A stretch of DNA of 64,000 nt from VXLM01 sp034421575 (GCA_034421575.1 DAOUKG010000046.1:1-64000), one strand, 5' to 3'. Numbered from the stretch's first letter, positions 33,098 to 42,911 are shown. Notes: a model not told the origin generated them from the letters alone. A program made the numbers and translations.

Positions 33098-34357
33098 TCA
33101 GCCAATGCGCTTCCAAAGCCCGCGAGAGTCCACCCCCACTTTCGAGGAAAGCAGCTCTCCGTCTATGTCCAAGAAGGCGCTGTGATTCGTGAGCAGCACC
33201 ACGACGTCTGCTTCCGCCAGCCCCTCGTCAAGTCCGACGAGCTTGGTCTTCCCGTCGCCCCGCAACTCCGCAGGGAGCTCGGAGACGAACGGTTCGACGA
33301 CCAGCAGTCTTCCTTCGAAATGTCCCTGCAGTCGTTTGATAACTTCAATGGACGGACTCTCTCGCAGGTCTGAAGCATCCGCCTTGTAAGCCAGTCCCAG
33401 GCACACGACCACAGGGTTATCAATCCCTTCGCACGCCGCGATCACCCTGTCCGCGATCACCTTCGGCATATCGTCGTTTACCCGGCGCGCGGTCTGGATC
33501 ATGGGCGTGAGATCGGGCGCGGCGTCGGCGATGAACCAGGGGTCAACCGGTATGCAGTGGCCCCCGACGCCGGGTCCCGGGTTGAGGATATCAACCCTGG
33601 GATGCCTGTTTGCCAGCGCTATCATCTCCCACGGATCAATGCCTAGTGCCATGCACACCATTGATATCTCGTTGGCGAACGCAATGTTGACGTCTCGGAA
33701 GGCGTTCTCAGACAGCTTCGACAGTTCGGCCGTCCGCACGTCCGTAACCCTGCATACCCCTTCGACGAACGTTTCGTACAGCCGCTTCGCCGCATGGGCG
33801 CATGACGAACTCACTCCGCCGATGACACGGTCGTTCTCGACCAGCTCTTTCAGGGCGTTTCCCGGCAGAATGCGCTCGGCGCAGTATGCCACACGGATGT
33901 CGCTGGTCTCGCCTGCGGTGTGAGGGAACGTCAAGTCAGGTCGCGCCATCGACAGCCACTCGCAGACCTTCTCCGTCGTCCCGACGGGACACGTCGACTC
34001 CACGACCACGAGGGTGCCTTTACTCAGCATAGGCGCCAAGCCTTCGACCGCCGCGCGCACATAGCTGACATCAGGGCTACGGTCTTCCCTCACGGGGGTC
34101 GGCACAGCCACGACAAACGCATCGGCGGGGACGGGGTCGGTGCGCGCTGTCAGAGTGCCGCTTGCCACTGAACTATCGACAAGTGAGTCCAGGCCTGGCT
34201 CGTCAAACGGCGTAGACCTTGAATTGATCTCCTCGACGCGGTCGCCGTCGATGTCGACTCCGATCACGTCGACCCCACGACTTGCCAAGACCGCCGCGGT
34301 AGGCAGCCCGACATAGCCGAGACCCACCACACAAACTCGCTCCAAGCCCTTAACCAC
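33098..34357 (-). CDS. wecC: UDP-N-acetyl-D-mannosamine dehydrogenase
   Basis: This oxidises UDP-ManNAc to UDP-ManNAcA with NAD. It has 419 residues from a GTG start that overlaps wecB by eight bases. The NAD site is VGLGYVGLP at residues 11-19. Lys214 and Asn218 lie in ELSKLSENAF, and the catalytic Cys268 in GVGGHCIPVDPWF. Pairing with WecB supports this over the related UDP-Glc, UDP-GalNAc or UDP-GlcNAc dehydrogenases. Confidence 0.9.
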   Translation of the reverse strand: MVKGLERVCVVGLGYVGLPTAAVLASRGVDVIGVDIDGDRVEEINSRSTPFDEPGLDSLVDSSVASGTLTARTDPVPADAFVVAVPTPVREDRSPDVSYVRAAVEGLAPMLSKGTLVVVESTCPVGTTEKVCEWLSMARPDLTFPHTAGETSDIRVAYCAERILPGNALKELVENDRVIGGVSSSCAHAAKRLYETFVEGVCRVTDVRTAELSKLSENAFRDVNIAFANEISMVCMALGIDPWEMIALANRHPRVDILNPGPGVGGHCIPVDPWFIADAAPDLTPMIQTARRVNDDMPKVIADRVIAACEGIDNPVVVCLGLAYKADASDLRESPSIEVIKRLQGHFEGRLLVVEPFVSELPAELRGDGKTKLVGLDEGLAEADVVVLLTNHSAFLDIDGELLSSKVGVDSRGLWKRIG

Positions 34358-35465
34358 CCGTCAAGTCCTTGAGTATCCGTTCACTGGCCCGCCCGTCACC
34401 GAAAGGATGGTGTATTCGCGCCATCGCGGCGTAAGTATCAGGTTCGTCCAGCAACCGCGCAACTTCAGAAGTTATGCGTGAGGAGTCAGTACCCACCAGC
34501 TTAACAGTTCCCGCCGCCACTGCCTCCGGGCGCTCTGTCGTATCGCGCATCACGAGCACGGGCTTCCCCAGCGAGGGGGCTTCCTCTTGAATTCCTCCGG
34601 AGTCCGTCACGATCAGGTGCGCCTCATTCATCAGATGCACGAATGCCAAATAGTCTAGCGGTTCTATCAGATGAACATTGGGAAGATCGGCCAGGTGGCG
34701 GAAAACAGGTTCGCGAACTCGCGGATTCAGATGTACCGGATACACGATCTCCACGTCGTCGCGCCTGCTGATCCGGGCGATAGCCCTGCAGATCTGCTCG
34801 AAGCCCTCTCCGAAGTTCTCACGTCTGTGGCCCGTTACAAGAATGAGTCTCTTGCCCCGGTCCAGTTCGGGTAGACGTTCACCTGCTATTCGCTGCAATT
34901 TCGGGTCGTCATTCAGCCTTTGGACGATGTGCAGGAGCGCGTCTATCACTGTGTTGCCCGTAACGATTATTCCCGCGTCCGGCAGGCCTTCCTCCAGCAG
35001 CCTCTTGCGAGCCGTCTCAGTGGGTGCGTAGTGGCGGTCGCTGAGTGCGTCGGCCAGCCTGCGGTTCATCTCCTCAGGCCAGGGCGCCGACATGTCGCCG
35101 GTCCTCAGGCCCGCCTCCACGTGCCCGACGGGAATCTTAGCGTAGAACGCGGCCAATGCCGTTGCCAAGACCGTCGTCGTGTCGCCCTGAACGAGAACGC
35201 GATCAGGCTTGACCTCCGAGAGCACGTCTCGCATTCCGGTCAAGACCGCGCCCGTGACGTCCGTGAGGTCCTGCCCGGGGGTCATCACATTCAGGTCATA
35301 GTCCGGTTCAAGTTCGAACAACCGCAGGACAGAGTCCAGCATCTCCCGATGCTGCGCGGTGACGCACAGCTCATGCTCGATTCCCTCGGCTGCCGCCAGG
35401 GTGCGCGCCACCATTGCCATCTTGACGGCTTCGGGACGTGTCCCAACGACTGACAGTATGCGCAT
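34350..35465 (-). CDS. wecB: UDP-N-acetylglucosamine 2-epimerase (non-hydrolysing)
   Basis: This converts UDP-GlcNAc to UDP-ManNAc, the substrate of the adjoining WecC. It has 371 residues. The opening MRILSVVGTRPEAVKMAMV, the catalytic acidic segment GHVEAGLRTGDMSAPWPEEM, VTGHRRENFGEGF with its His, and the UDP-binding DSGGIQEEAPSLGKPVLVMR are all intact. The overlap with wecC implies coupled translation. Confidence 0.94.
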   Translation of the reverse strand: MRILSVVGTRPEAVKMAMVARTLAAAEGIEHELCVTAQHREMLDSVLRLFELEPDYDLNVMTPGQDLTDVTGAVLTGMRDVLSEVKPDRVLVQGDTTTVLATALAAFYAKIPVGHVEAGLRTGDMSAPWPEEMNRRLADALSDRHYAPTETARKRLLEEGLPDAGIIVTGNTVIDALLHIVQRLNDDPKLQRIAGERLPELDRGKRLILVTGHRRENFGEGFEQICRAIARISRRDDVEIVYPVHLNPRVREPVFRHLADLPNVHLIEPLDYLAFVHLMNEAHLIVTDSGGIQEEAPSLGKPVLVMRDTTERPEAVAAGTVKLVGTDSSRITSEVARLLDEPDTYAAMARIHHPFGDGRASERILKDLTGG

Positions 35466-35536
35466 ATCAGCCTGCTACCTCGGCCAACTCCGTGGTATTG
35501 GTTCAGCTTATGAGTAAGCCTACTACGTTTGGCAAG

Positions 35537-37261
35537 TCATCGCTCGAACGTGATGTGCCATGAGCTCTCTGCCAACTCGGCGGGACAGGTCGCGACGACA
35601 ACCGAAGCCGGGACAAGCTCCAAGTATCCGACCGACACCCAACCCTGATACGGGTCGGTCTCGCCCCGCACGGAGGTTATCTCACATCCTTCGCCACTGA
35701 ATTCCCCACGCACGGTCAATTCACCGGCAGTGACCACGAAACCCGTCTCGCTAATTTCAGGAATGAGATCAGGCGCAAGATGAAGATTTGACTGCCACGG
35801 GAAATCGGTCCGATTCTTCAGTTTGTCCTCAACGTGGAGCAAGACGCCGGGAATGTATGACAAGGTGCGTTCGTGGGTGAACAGGCCCGGACGTTCTACA
35901 ACACCATTGATCGTAAACCGGTCTCGTTCCACCGCCAAAAGATCAAGATGCGAGTTCTCAGGATCAATGACATACGGATCGGTGCGCCTGCCCACGAGGC
36001 TGAGAACGTTATGGGCCCGTGCACTCAGGACGTAGTTGCGTGCATCGTCATAATTGTAACCATACCTCCCGCTGTCCACGAAAATGTCTTGGCCGCCTTC
36101 TATGAGCACAAAGCCTAAATCGTCTGCGTGCTTGTGCCCGGTTGGCGCCGCAGTCCCGGCAAGGACAAGCATACTGGAAACTTCGTCGTCCGCCTCGGGC
36201 AGGGAGCGAATGATGGCATAGCCCGACTTGCTCAGGTCTCGAACCGCCCAACAACCTCCGCCATCTGGAAGGCACGTAGATGGGACGGGGCCGGTCAACC
36301 TTGGCCCTTCGCCATGACTGTCCCCCACGCGGACCCACCTGCCGTCCGGATATGTCAGCCAGGGGGAGACCTCGTCGGCCTCGTCAAGTATCCTCTGCAA
36401 ATCAGGGTTCCTGAATCGTTCCACGGCCCCCAACTCACGAATCTTCTCCGTGACCCAGTAGTGATACGTTGGCGAACTCTCTACGTTTACTCCCTCCTCG
36501 GTATACCAACTACGGATCAGCCGAACAAACTCATTTCGGGCGTATTCCCTCGCTCCATTACACGCCCTCCTCCAACCAACGACTGAGCACAGCGCATCAA
36601 GTCCCACCAATTGAAAGAGACCGTGATTGTTGGAACTGAGAAACTCCGGGTCCATGAGCTTCTCGACGTGCAGATCAGCCAAGTTCGTGAGGCGAGTGAG
36701 GTTGTCATCGCTAACCTCTATTTCGTCCTCCAGAATGAACTCGAGGAGGAAGGCCAGCCGAGATGCGCGTACCCCGGTCGCGTCATCGTACCACTGAAGG
36801 TGGCTGGTCCTGCCATCCTCGATATGGAATCGATGCCAGTCAAGGGCTATCTCTACAGGATTCAGGAGAAGAGCAACATCGTTGGTTTGGAGAAATTCAT
36901 TCAGCCAATACTCCATTGAGCGCCAGGAATGGAGATGATGCTGCCAATTGAGGTCTTCGAAGGGATCGGCGGACCAATCGGTTGGGAGAGAGGCATCCCA
37001 TTCCGGGTCGTCGAAACGTGGTTGAAACTTCCACGGACCGCCCGGCTTGCGGCCCAAGGTCAGTTCGGTCACTCTCGTCCCGCCATCGGTCTGGGCCTGC
37101 CAGCTTGCCGGAGGGCGAATGGGGTCTTGCGAGTTGGCGGTTGGTGTCTGGTTCGCTGCATTGTCGTTATTCGCCGACTCAGTTTTCCGAACTGACGCCG
37201 TATCGGTCTCTCCGCATCCCAGCGCCAAAATGAAGAGCGTGGCGAGCAGCGCCTTCGTCAT
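35537..37261 (-). CDS. Heparinase II/III-like lipoprotein (polysaccharide lyase fold)
   Basis: The ATG at 37261 overlaps the upstream stop (ATGA). It opens a lipoprotein signal, MTKALLATLFILALGCGE, with the lipid Cys at residue 16, so the mature protein lies outside the cytoplasm. After a Thr/Asn/Pro-rich linker comes an alpha-toroid part (NHGLFQLVGLDALCSVVGWR, WYTEEGVNVESSPTYHYWVT). The heparinase beta part follows (GHKHADDLGFVLIEGGQDIF, DSGRYGYN, SARAHNVLSL). The His/Tyr pattern fits a uronic-acid lyase such as alginate or heparin lyases. In this operon it may trim or edit the exported ManNAcA-type polymer. The frame open back to 37372 overlaps the upstream gene and is rejected. Confidence 0.85.
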   Translation of the reverse strand: MTKALLATLFILALGCGETDTASVRKTESANNDNAANQTPTANSQDPIRPPASWQAQTDGGTRVTELTLGRKPGGPWKFQPRFDDPEWDASLPTDWSADPFEDLNWQHHLHSWRSMEYWLNEFLQTNDVALLLNPVEIALDWHRFHIEDGRTSHLQWYDDATGVRASRLAFLLEFILEDEIEVSDDNLTRLTNLADLHVEKLMDPEFLSSNNHGLFQLVGLDALCSVVGWRRACNGAREYARNEFVRLIRSWYTEEGVNVESSPTYHYWVTEKIRELGAVERFRNPDLQRILDEADEVSPWLTYPDGRWVRVGDSHGEGPRLTGPVPSTCLPDGGGCWAVRDLSKSGYAIIRSLPEADDEVSSMLVLAGTAAPTGHKHADDLGFVLIEGGQDIFVDSGRYGYNYDDARNYVLSARAHNVLSLVGRRTDPYVIDPENSHLDLLAVERDRFTINGVVERPGLFTHERTLSYIPGVLLHVEDKLKNRTDFPWQSNLHLAPDLIPEISETGFVVTAGELTVRGEFSGEGCEITSVRGETDPYQGWVSVGYLELVPASVVVATCPAELAESSWHITFER

Positions 37262-40116
37262 ATCATCACACGGTCCAGGTCCAGTCCGGGCGTCTGGTCT
37301 CGACACTTCTCTAGGAATTCGGCATCTGATATCTGCCAGGAATGGCTGGACACCTGACGCTTTCGGACGCACAAGTAGTTGAAACGGTCAGCCGAGTAAA
37401 TTCGGCATCCTATCTTACCTGCCGCGCGCTGGAGATTTGTGTCTTCCGACCGCGAAAGGGAGGCAAAAGAGAGGTCCTTGATAACATCAGTTTGAATTAT
37501 CGTTGTACTACTCGCTACCGTCGAGGACGCGAACGTGTGATCTGGAGTGTTTTCTCTCAATGTTGTCGTATTTGTGGCCTCAAAATACACAAAGTACATT
37601 CCCTTCCCGACGATCTCAGCACCCGAGAACTTAGCTGCAAGAACGCTGTCTGACAAATGCCGGTCCCCGTAGAGGTCGTCGTCGTCCATCTTGGCGATGT
37701 ACTCGCCCGCTGCCGCCTCCACACCTCTGTTCAGGCAGTCCCCCAGGGTCGTGCGCCCCTCCACATGGATCACCTGCGCGTTCGGAATCGGCTCGACCTC
37801 CCCGCGGATTGCGTCGACATCGAACTCCGCGTTGTTTAGTATGAGGATCAATTCCTTGTTCTGATATTCCTGCCTGCTGAAGTTCTCGATGCACCTCGCG
37901 ACGTTTTGAGGACGCATCGTAGGCATCAGCACGCTGACCGGTGGTTGCTCCGAGACTAGCGGTTCCAGGCCGACCCTGTTGAATACCTCGTTCATCCTGT
38001 GCCGGTAGGTGTGGTTCTCATGTATGTGACGGTAAGCCAAGTGTCCCTCGCGAACACGCGCCTCCTCGTCCTCCAACAACTCCTCCAGGTGACCGGCTGC
38101 CTCTTCCTCGCTGTGGGCGACTCGAACATGGCCCCCCAGCATCCGGCTCATGCCTACTGACTCAGACGAAATCACCGGCGTTCCACACGCCAGGCTCTCG
38201 AAGACGCGGCGAGCGAACATGGTTGGAGAATCAGAGATCGTGTTGACGTTCAGCATCACGTCGTAGCAGCGATAGGCGGTCAACATCTCTTCATAGGTGA
38301 GGTTGCCCTTTATCGCCCCCTTGTAACGGTCTGGGAAGCGATAGTCTTCCCCGTAATCCGGTCTTGTCAGGTTTCGGTCGAATATATGCAGTCCTCTTGG
38401 AAGGGCGGAGTCCAAGAGCAATTGGAGCGCTTCGGCTCGTTCGGCATACCTTTGTGACAACCAACTGCCCGCAAAGCAGACCGGATAGGTGGGCCAGCCC
38501 TTCTCACGGGAAGGGTTATGAATTCTCGTGGCCGCCGCGAAGGGCAGTACAAATATCCGGTCGTGCCCCAGCGCTTCCTTGTATCGCGGGACACAATCCG
38601 CATCCGAAGTGAAGACATAGTCGAACTCTCTGGCGGCTCCGATGAAGTTGTCGAAATGGGGAGGGTCTTCCTTGTTCCAGAATATCGTCGGAATCCCGTT
38701 GGAACGACAGTATGCGAGGACTTCGCGTAGTGGATTGTCCTCTTCCGTGCCCTCGTACCCGGCGATCCGATTACGCCACACGCCGTTATTCCCCCACCAC
38801 GCCGACTCAACGAACAGGCATGCAGGAGAGTTCTTTTCCATCTGGAGGCGCCAGCTTCTGGGCGACAGCAGCACAAGCTCAATTTCATGCCGGAGAGCGT
38901 ACTCCGTGAACGTGTCAAGGATGGCTGCTACCGTAGGTCCGGCTGTCTGTGCATCCGGAATCGGCAAGAGCGGGAAATCGATAAACTCGGAGGGATCCGG
39001 ATAGGCCTCTTCGGGAGCGGGAGACTCAGAATCACTCGGTTCCTGGGGAATCGGCAATTCCTCTGGTGGTATTGGTGACCGGGTTCGGTACAGACTCAGG
39101 AGCCGGAATGGCAGTTTCCACAGCGTGAGCGGCCTCTGCCCGGTCCGCACCAGCGTTGAACCGACCCGGAACGATGTGCTCGCAAGTGTCGTCTGAAGCC
39201 GCCGGCTCGTGACTCGCAGTTCCAACGATCTTGTCCGCAACTCTTTGGTTGTTGCCGCGACTTTCTCCTTGAGCGGCGTAATTGTGAGGCGGTCCAGCTT
39301 CGAGCGGAACTCCAGCCTTTTGTTCATCTGAATGGTGGTGTTTATCTTGCGCTGAGTTGCCCGTTCCGCCTCCACTTGTTGCCTGAGTCGTTGCTGGAGT
39401 CGATCAAACCGCCCTCCTTGCCTTTCCAGCATCCCGTACAAGTTCCTCTGCGATGCCTCCAGCGCTTCGTAGGTCATCGACATGACCGCCTCGGCATCGA
39501 GTTGCAGCCAAGACGCATCGTTGTCTTCCGCGAGGCGGCCCACGAAACGAATGTGATTATCCGTAATGCTCAGCGATTCCAGCCCAAGTCTTGGTCTGAG
39601 GAGAAGGATGAGCTCCGTCAGACGAATGCTTCTGCGTTGGTATTCAAGCGGCTGCACTCCAAAGGGAACCGTGAGGATGACACGCCCCCCCGGGCGGAGG
39701 TGCTCCAGTCCCCGATCGAGCATCGCGACCGGATCGTCGAGATCTTCAAGCAGGTTGCCCATCACCACAGTATCGAAGAGACCGGTCACCTGCTTTGTCG
39801 AGATGAAATCGCCCTGGATGAGATTGACCCTCCCTCGAACCTCGTCCGGTTCCTTGGACAGCAGTTCACGTGCAAAGTCAAGGGCGTCGGCGTTTATGTC
39901 AACTCCGGTGACGTTTGTCCCACGTCGCGCCAACAGGACTGCCAGAATGCCTTCGCTGGAGCCCACGTCAAGCACATGAGGTCCATTGGCCTCTTGCGCG
40001 ATCCAGTCGATCCGGCGACGCAGCCAGTTGCCGGTCGGTCCCACGTCCAGTAAGCCAAGATATACTTGCGATACGCAGTCCCTGTCCGGAAGCTCTGTCG
40101 AGGCACTGTTCGTCAT
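37258..40116 (-). CDS. Methyltransferase-coiled coil-CgeB/GT4-GT2 fusion, copy 2
   Basis: From the ATG at 40116 (overlapping the upstream stop) the product has 952 residues and is colinear with its neighbour. Domains in order are: a class I SAM methyltransferase (motif I VLDVGSSEG, then MGNLLEDLDDPVAMLDRGL); a Lys/Arg/Gln-rich coiled coil at about 220-320; a Pro-rich linker; a CgeB/DUF3880-like GT-B transferase (FWNKEDPPHFDNFIGAAREF, FARRVFESLACGTPVISSES); and a C-terminal GT2 domain (PPVSVLMPTMRPQNVARCIE, AKMDDDDLYGDR). It ends LDLDRVMI like copy 1. The GT2 acceptor region has lost the GG found in copy 1 (TVASSTTIIQTD against FVTGGTMFIRSD). It probably builds and methylates the exported glycan, but the linkage is unknown. 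Confidence 0.85.
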   Translation of the reverse strand: MTNSASTELPDRDCVSQVYLGLLDVGPTGNWLRRRIDWIAQEANGPHVLDVGSSEGILAVLLARRGTNVTGVDINADALDFARELLSKEPDEVRGRVNLIQGDFISTKQVTGLFDTVVMGNLLEDLDDPVAMLDRGLEHLRPGGRVILTVPFGVQPLEYQRRSIRLTELILLLRPRLGLESLSITDNHIRFVGRLAEDNDASWLQLDAEAVMSMTYEALEASQRNLYGMLERQGGRFDRLQQRLRQQVEAERATQRKINTTIQMNKRLEFRSKLDRLTITPLKEKVAATTKELRTRSLELRVTSRRLQTTLASTSFRVGSTLVRTGQRPLTLWKLPFRLLSLYRTRSPIPPEELPIPQEPSDSESPAPEEAYPDPSEFIDFPLLPIPDAQTAGPTVAAILDTFTEYALRHEIELVLLSPRSWRLQMEKNSPACLFVESAWWGNNGVWRNRIAGYEGTEEDNPLREVLAYCRSNGIPTIFWNKEDPPHFDNFIGAAREFDYVFTSDADCVPRYKEALGHDRIFVLPFAAATRIHNPSREKGWPTYPVCFAGSWLSQRYAERAEALQLLLDSALPRGLHIFDRNLTRPDYGEDYRFPDRYKGAIKGNLTYEEMLTAYRCYDVMLNVNTISDSPTMFARRVFESLACGTPVISSESVGMSRMLGGHVRVAHSEEEAAGHLEELLEDEEARVREGHLAYRHIHENHTYRHRMNEVFNRVGLEPLVSEQPPVSVLMPTMRPQNVARCIENFSRQEYQNKELILILNNAEFDVDAIRGEVEPIPNAQVIHVEGRTTLGDCLNRGVEAAAGEYIAKMDDDDLYGDRHLSDSVLAAKFSGAEIVGKGMYFVYFEATNTTTLRENTPDHTFASSTVASSTTIIQTDVIKDLSFASLSRSEDTNLQRAAGKIGCRIYSADRFNYLCVRKRQVSSHSWQISDAEFLEKCRDQTPGLDLDRVMI

Positions 40117-42911
40117 ATCATCACGCGGTCCAGGTCCAGGCCGGGCGTTTTCGCCCTGCACCGCCTGAGGAACTCCGTATCTGGTGTCGGATCCGCGTGA
40201 CTGGACAGATTGTCCGACCGTACCCTAATGAAGTTGAACCGGTCGGCGGCGTAGATACGGCATCCGGCCTGTGTCGCGGCGTGCAGGAAGTTCGTATCTT
40301 CCCTCAGCGAAATCGGGTCGAATGGTATATCGCCGGCAGCGTCGGACCGTATGAACATCGTCCCGCCGGTTACGAAGTGGGTGAACGTGTGCTCACGAGC
40401 AACTTCAGCAAGGGCCGTTGTGTCTGCATCCTCGAAATACATGAAGAACGACGCCTTCCCAACGACCTCCGCATCCGAAAACGAGGCTGCGAGAATACTG
40501 TCGGACAAATACCGTTCTCCGTAATGATCGTCATCGTCCATCTTGGCGACGTAGTTGCCCGATGCCGCCGCCACTCCCCTGTTTAGACAGTCTCCCAGGG
40601 TCGTGCGCCCCTCAATATGCAGCACCTGGACGTTTGGAATACCGTCGGTGTGCTTTCGGACGTCACCGAGATCGAACTGCGCATTGTTCAGGATGAGAAT
40701 CAGTTCCTTATTCCCGTAGGTCTGCTTCGTGAAGTTCTCGATGCATCGAAGCACGTTTTCGGGACGCATGGTGGGCATCAGGACGCTCACCGACGGCTGT
40801 TCGGCAACGAGCGATTCCATGCCGATGTTGCGGAAGACCTCGTTCATCCGATGCCGGTAGGTATGGTTCTCATGGACGAATCGGTAAGCAAGATGCCCCT
40901 CGCGTTCCCGCGCCTCCTCATCACCCATGAGATCCAGAAGGTGGTCGATAGTGTCTTCCTTACTTCGCGAAACCCTGACGTGGTCTCCCAGCATCCGGCT
41001 CATTCCCACCGACTCTGAGGAGATCACGGGAGTCCCACACGCGAGACTCTCGAAGACTCGGCGGGAGAACATCGTCGGAGAGTCACTCACGGTGTTCACG
41101 TTCAACAGCACGTCATAGCAGCGGTATGCCGTCAGCATCTCTTGGTACGTGAGGTAACCCTTGATTGCTTGTCTATACTCGTCTGGGAATCGATAGAATG
41201 GCCCTAGGTCGCTCCGCGTGAGGTTGCGGTCGAATATATGCAGACCAAGCGGAAGGGCTGGATCTAGCAGATTCTGAAGCGCCTGTGAGCGTTCAGGGAA
41301 CCTATGCTGGAGCCAGCTTCCCGGAAAGAAGACAGGGTAGTTTGGCCAGCCCTCTTCCTGGGACGGATTGTGTAGCCGAGGCTGCGCGGCAAAAGGCAGT
41401 ACATAGACCCTGTCATGACCCAAAGTCTCCTCATAAAGCGGGACACTGGGTTCATCGGACGTAAAGATATAGTCGAATTCCCTGGCGGCGCCGATAAAGT
41501 CATCAAAGTGTGGAGGGTCTTCCTTGTTCCAAAATACCGTTGGAATCCCCTTGGAACGACAGTATTGCAGCAACTCTCGGAGCGGATTGTCCTCAAGATT
41601 CTCGTAGCCGACGATCTTGTGCCGCCACTCTCGGTTGTTGCCGCTGAAGGCGGACTCCACAAGGAGGAAGGCGGGCGGGGTCTTCTCCAACTGATCGCGC
41701 CAGTTCTCGAGAGACAACAGCAGAAGATTTGCCTCATACCGAAGAGAGTGTTCCGTAAACGTATCGAGAATGGCTGCAACAGTCGGACCGTCCGTCTTTG
41801 CTTCCGGCAAGTCCATGGGCGGGTAGGTGAGGAATTCCGTGATGTCTAGATTCTGACTCTTAGGAATGTACTTGTATCGCTTTGCCAGGTCTTCGTCCGG
41901 GCTGATCTCTGCCGAACGCCTGGATGCGGCTCCATAGAGGCGAAACATCTGGAACGGAAGCTTCCACAGTGTGCCCGGCTGCTTAAAAGCGCGCACCAGT
42001 GCCGCCCCGGTAAGGAAGGATGTGCTCGAATATGCTGCCTGCAGCCGGTGCCTGAGGACCCGTACCTCTCCCGTCCTTGCATCGAGGTTTCTCTTGAACC
42101 GGTCGAGTGCCATCTTGTCGAACCTGACCTGGCGCTTGAGGCCCTGGTTCTCATCCCTCAGATAGTTCCTCTGGCGTGTTAGTTCCTGTATTCGGTTCTC
42201 TCGCTTCGTCAGCATTTCGTACAGTTTGGTGTCTGAGGCGACGAGCGCCGTCTGTGTCATGGACAAGACCGCCTCGGCATCAAGCTTCTGCCAGGTGGAC
42301 TCACTGTTCTCCGACATGCTGCCAACGAAACGTATATAGCTGTCCTCCACGCTGATGTGCTCAAGTGACAGCCTCGGCTTGAGCGCGTCGATCAGGTCCG
42401 TAAGGTAAAAGGTCTGATGGTGGTCTTCGTGGGGATGCAGTCCAAAGGGGGTCGTAATGACAAGCAGCCCACCTGGGCGCAGGTGTTCCAGGCTCCGCTC
42501 CAGCAGCGGACCGGGATCGTGGAGGTGTTCGAGAATCTCGCCCAGCACCACGGTGTCGAAGTGCCCGGTCACCGGCCGCTCGGAGATGAAGTCCCCTTGA
42601 ATCAGCGTCGCGCGGCTGCGTACTTCCTCCGGCTCTTTGGCAAGCAGTTCGTTGGCGAATTCCAGGGCGTCGGGGTTCACCTCCACACCCGCAACGTCGA
42701 TTCCCCGGCGTGCGAGCAGCACCTCCATGATTCCCTCGCTGCAGCCCACGTCCAGCACTTTGGGGCCTTGGACTTGCTCAGCCATCCAGTCGACCCTGCG
42801 GCGGAGGACGTCGCCCATGGGGCCCCAGTCCACGAGGCCGAGGTACACTTGGGAGACACGATCTCTCACGTGCGCGTGGTCCATCGATTCGGGCTTATGT
42901 GTTTCTACCAT
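40113..42911 (-). CDS. Methyltransferase-coiled coil-CgeB/GT4-GT2 fusion, copy 1
   Basis: This 932-residue tripartite enzyme starts MVETHKPESMDHAHVRDRVS. A SAM methyltransferase domain comes first (motif I VLDVGCSEG at 52-60; GEILEHLHDPGPLLERSLEH). A coiled coil follows at about 225-300 (TKRENRIQELTRQRNYLRDE). Next is a CgeB/DUF3880-like GT-B transferase at about 370-690 (VFWNKEDPPHFDDFIGAARE; FSRRVFESLACGTPVISSES). Last is a GT2 transferase from about 706 with an acidic metal site DDDD at 792-795. The domain order matches copy 2 throughout, so the pair arose by tandem duplication. Three activities on one chain would suit stepwise extension and methyl capping of a glycan at the ABC exporter encoded just upstream. 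Confidence 0.87.
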   Translation of the reverse strand: MVETHKPESMDHAHVRDRVSQVYLGLVDWGPMGDVLRRRVDWMAEQVQGPKVLDVGCSEGIMEVLLARRGIDVAGVEVNPDALEFANELLAKEPEEVRSRATLIQGDFISERPVTGHFDTVVLGEILEHLHDPGPLLERSLEHLRPGGLLVITTPFGLHPHEDHHQTFYLTDLIDALKPRLSLEHISVEDSYIRFVGSMSENSESTWQKLDAEAVLSMTQTALVASDTKLYEMLTKRENRIQELTRQRNYLRDENQGLKRQVRFDKMALDRFKRNLDARTGEVRVLRHRLQAAYSSTSFLTGAALVRAFKQPGTLWKLPFQMFRLYGAASRRSAEISPDEDLAKRYKYIPKSQNLDITEFLTYPPMDLPEAKTDGPTVAAILDTFTEHSLRYEANLLLLSLENWRDQLEKTPPAFLLVESAFSGNNREWRHKIVGYENLEDNPLRELLQYCRSKGIPTVFWNKEDPPHFDDFIGAAREFDYIFTSDEPSVPLYEETLGHDRVYVLPFAAQPRLHNPSQEEGWPNYPVFFPGSWLQHRFPERSQALQNLLDPALPLGLHIFDRNLTRSDLGPFYRFPDEYRQAIKGYLTYQEMLTAYRCYDVLLNVNTVSDSPTMFSRRVFESLACGTPVISSESVGMSRMLGDHVRVSRSKEDTIDHLLDLMGDEEAREREGHLAYRFVHENHTYRHRMNEVFRNIGMESLVAEQPSVSVLMPTMRPENVLRCIENFTKQTYGNKELILILNNAQFDLGDVRKHTDGIPNVQVLHIEGRTTLGDCLNRGVAAASGNYVAKMDDDDHYGERYLSDSILAASFSDAEVVGKASFFMYFEDADTTALAEVAREHTFTHFVTGGTMFIRSDAAGDIPFDPISLREDTNFLHAATQAGCRIYAADRFNFIRVRSDNLSSHADPTPDTEFLRRCRAKTPGLDLDRVMI

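Noticed and set aside
35537..37372. Longer heparinase reading frame starting at 37372
   Set aside because: The extra 37 codons overlap the upstream transferase gene and hide the clear lipoprotein signal that begins at 37261.
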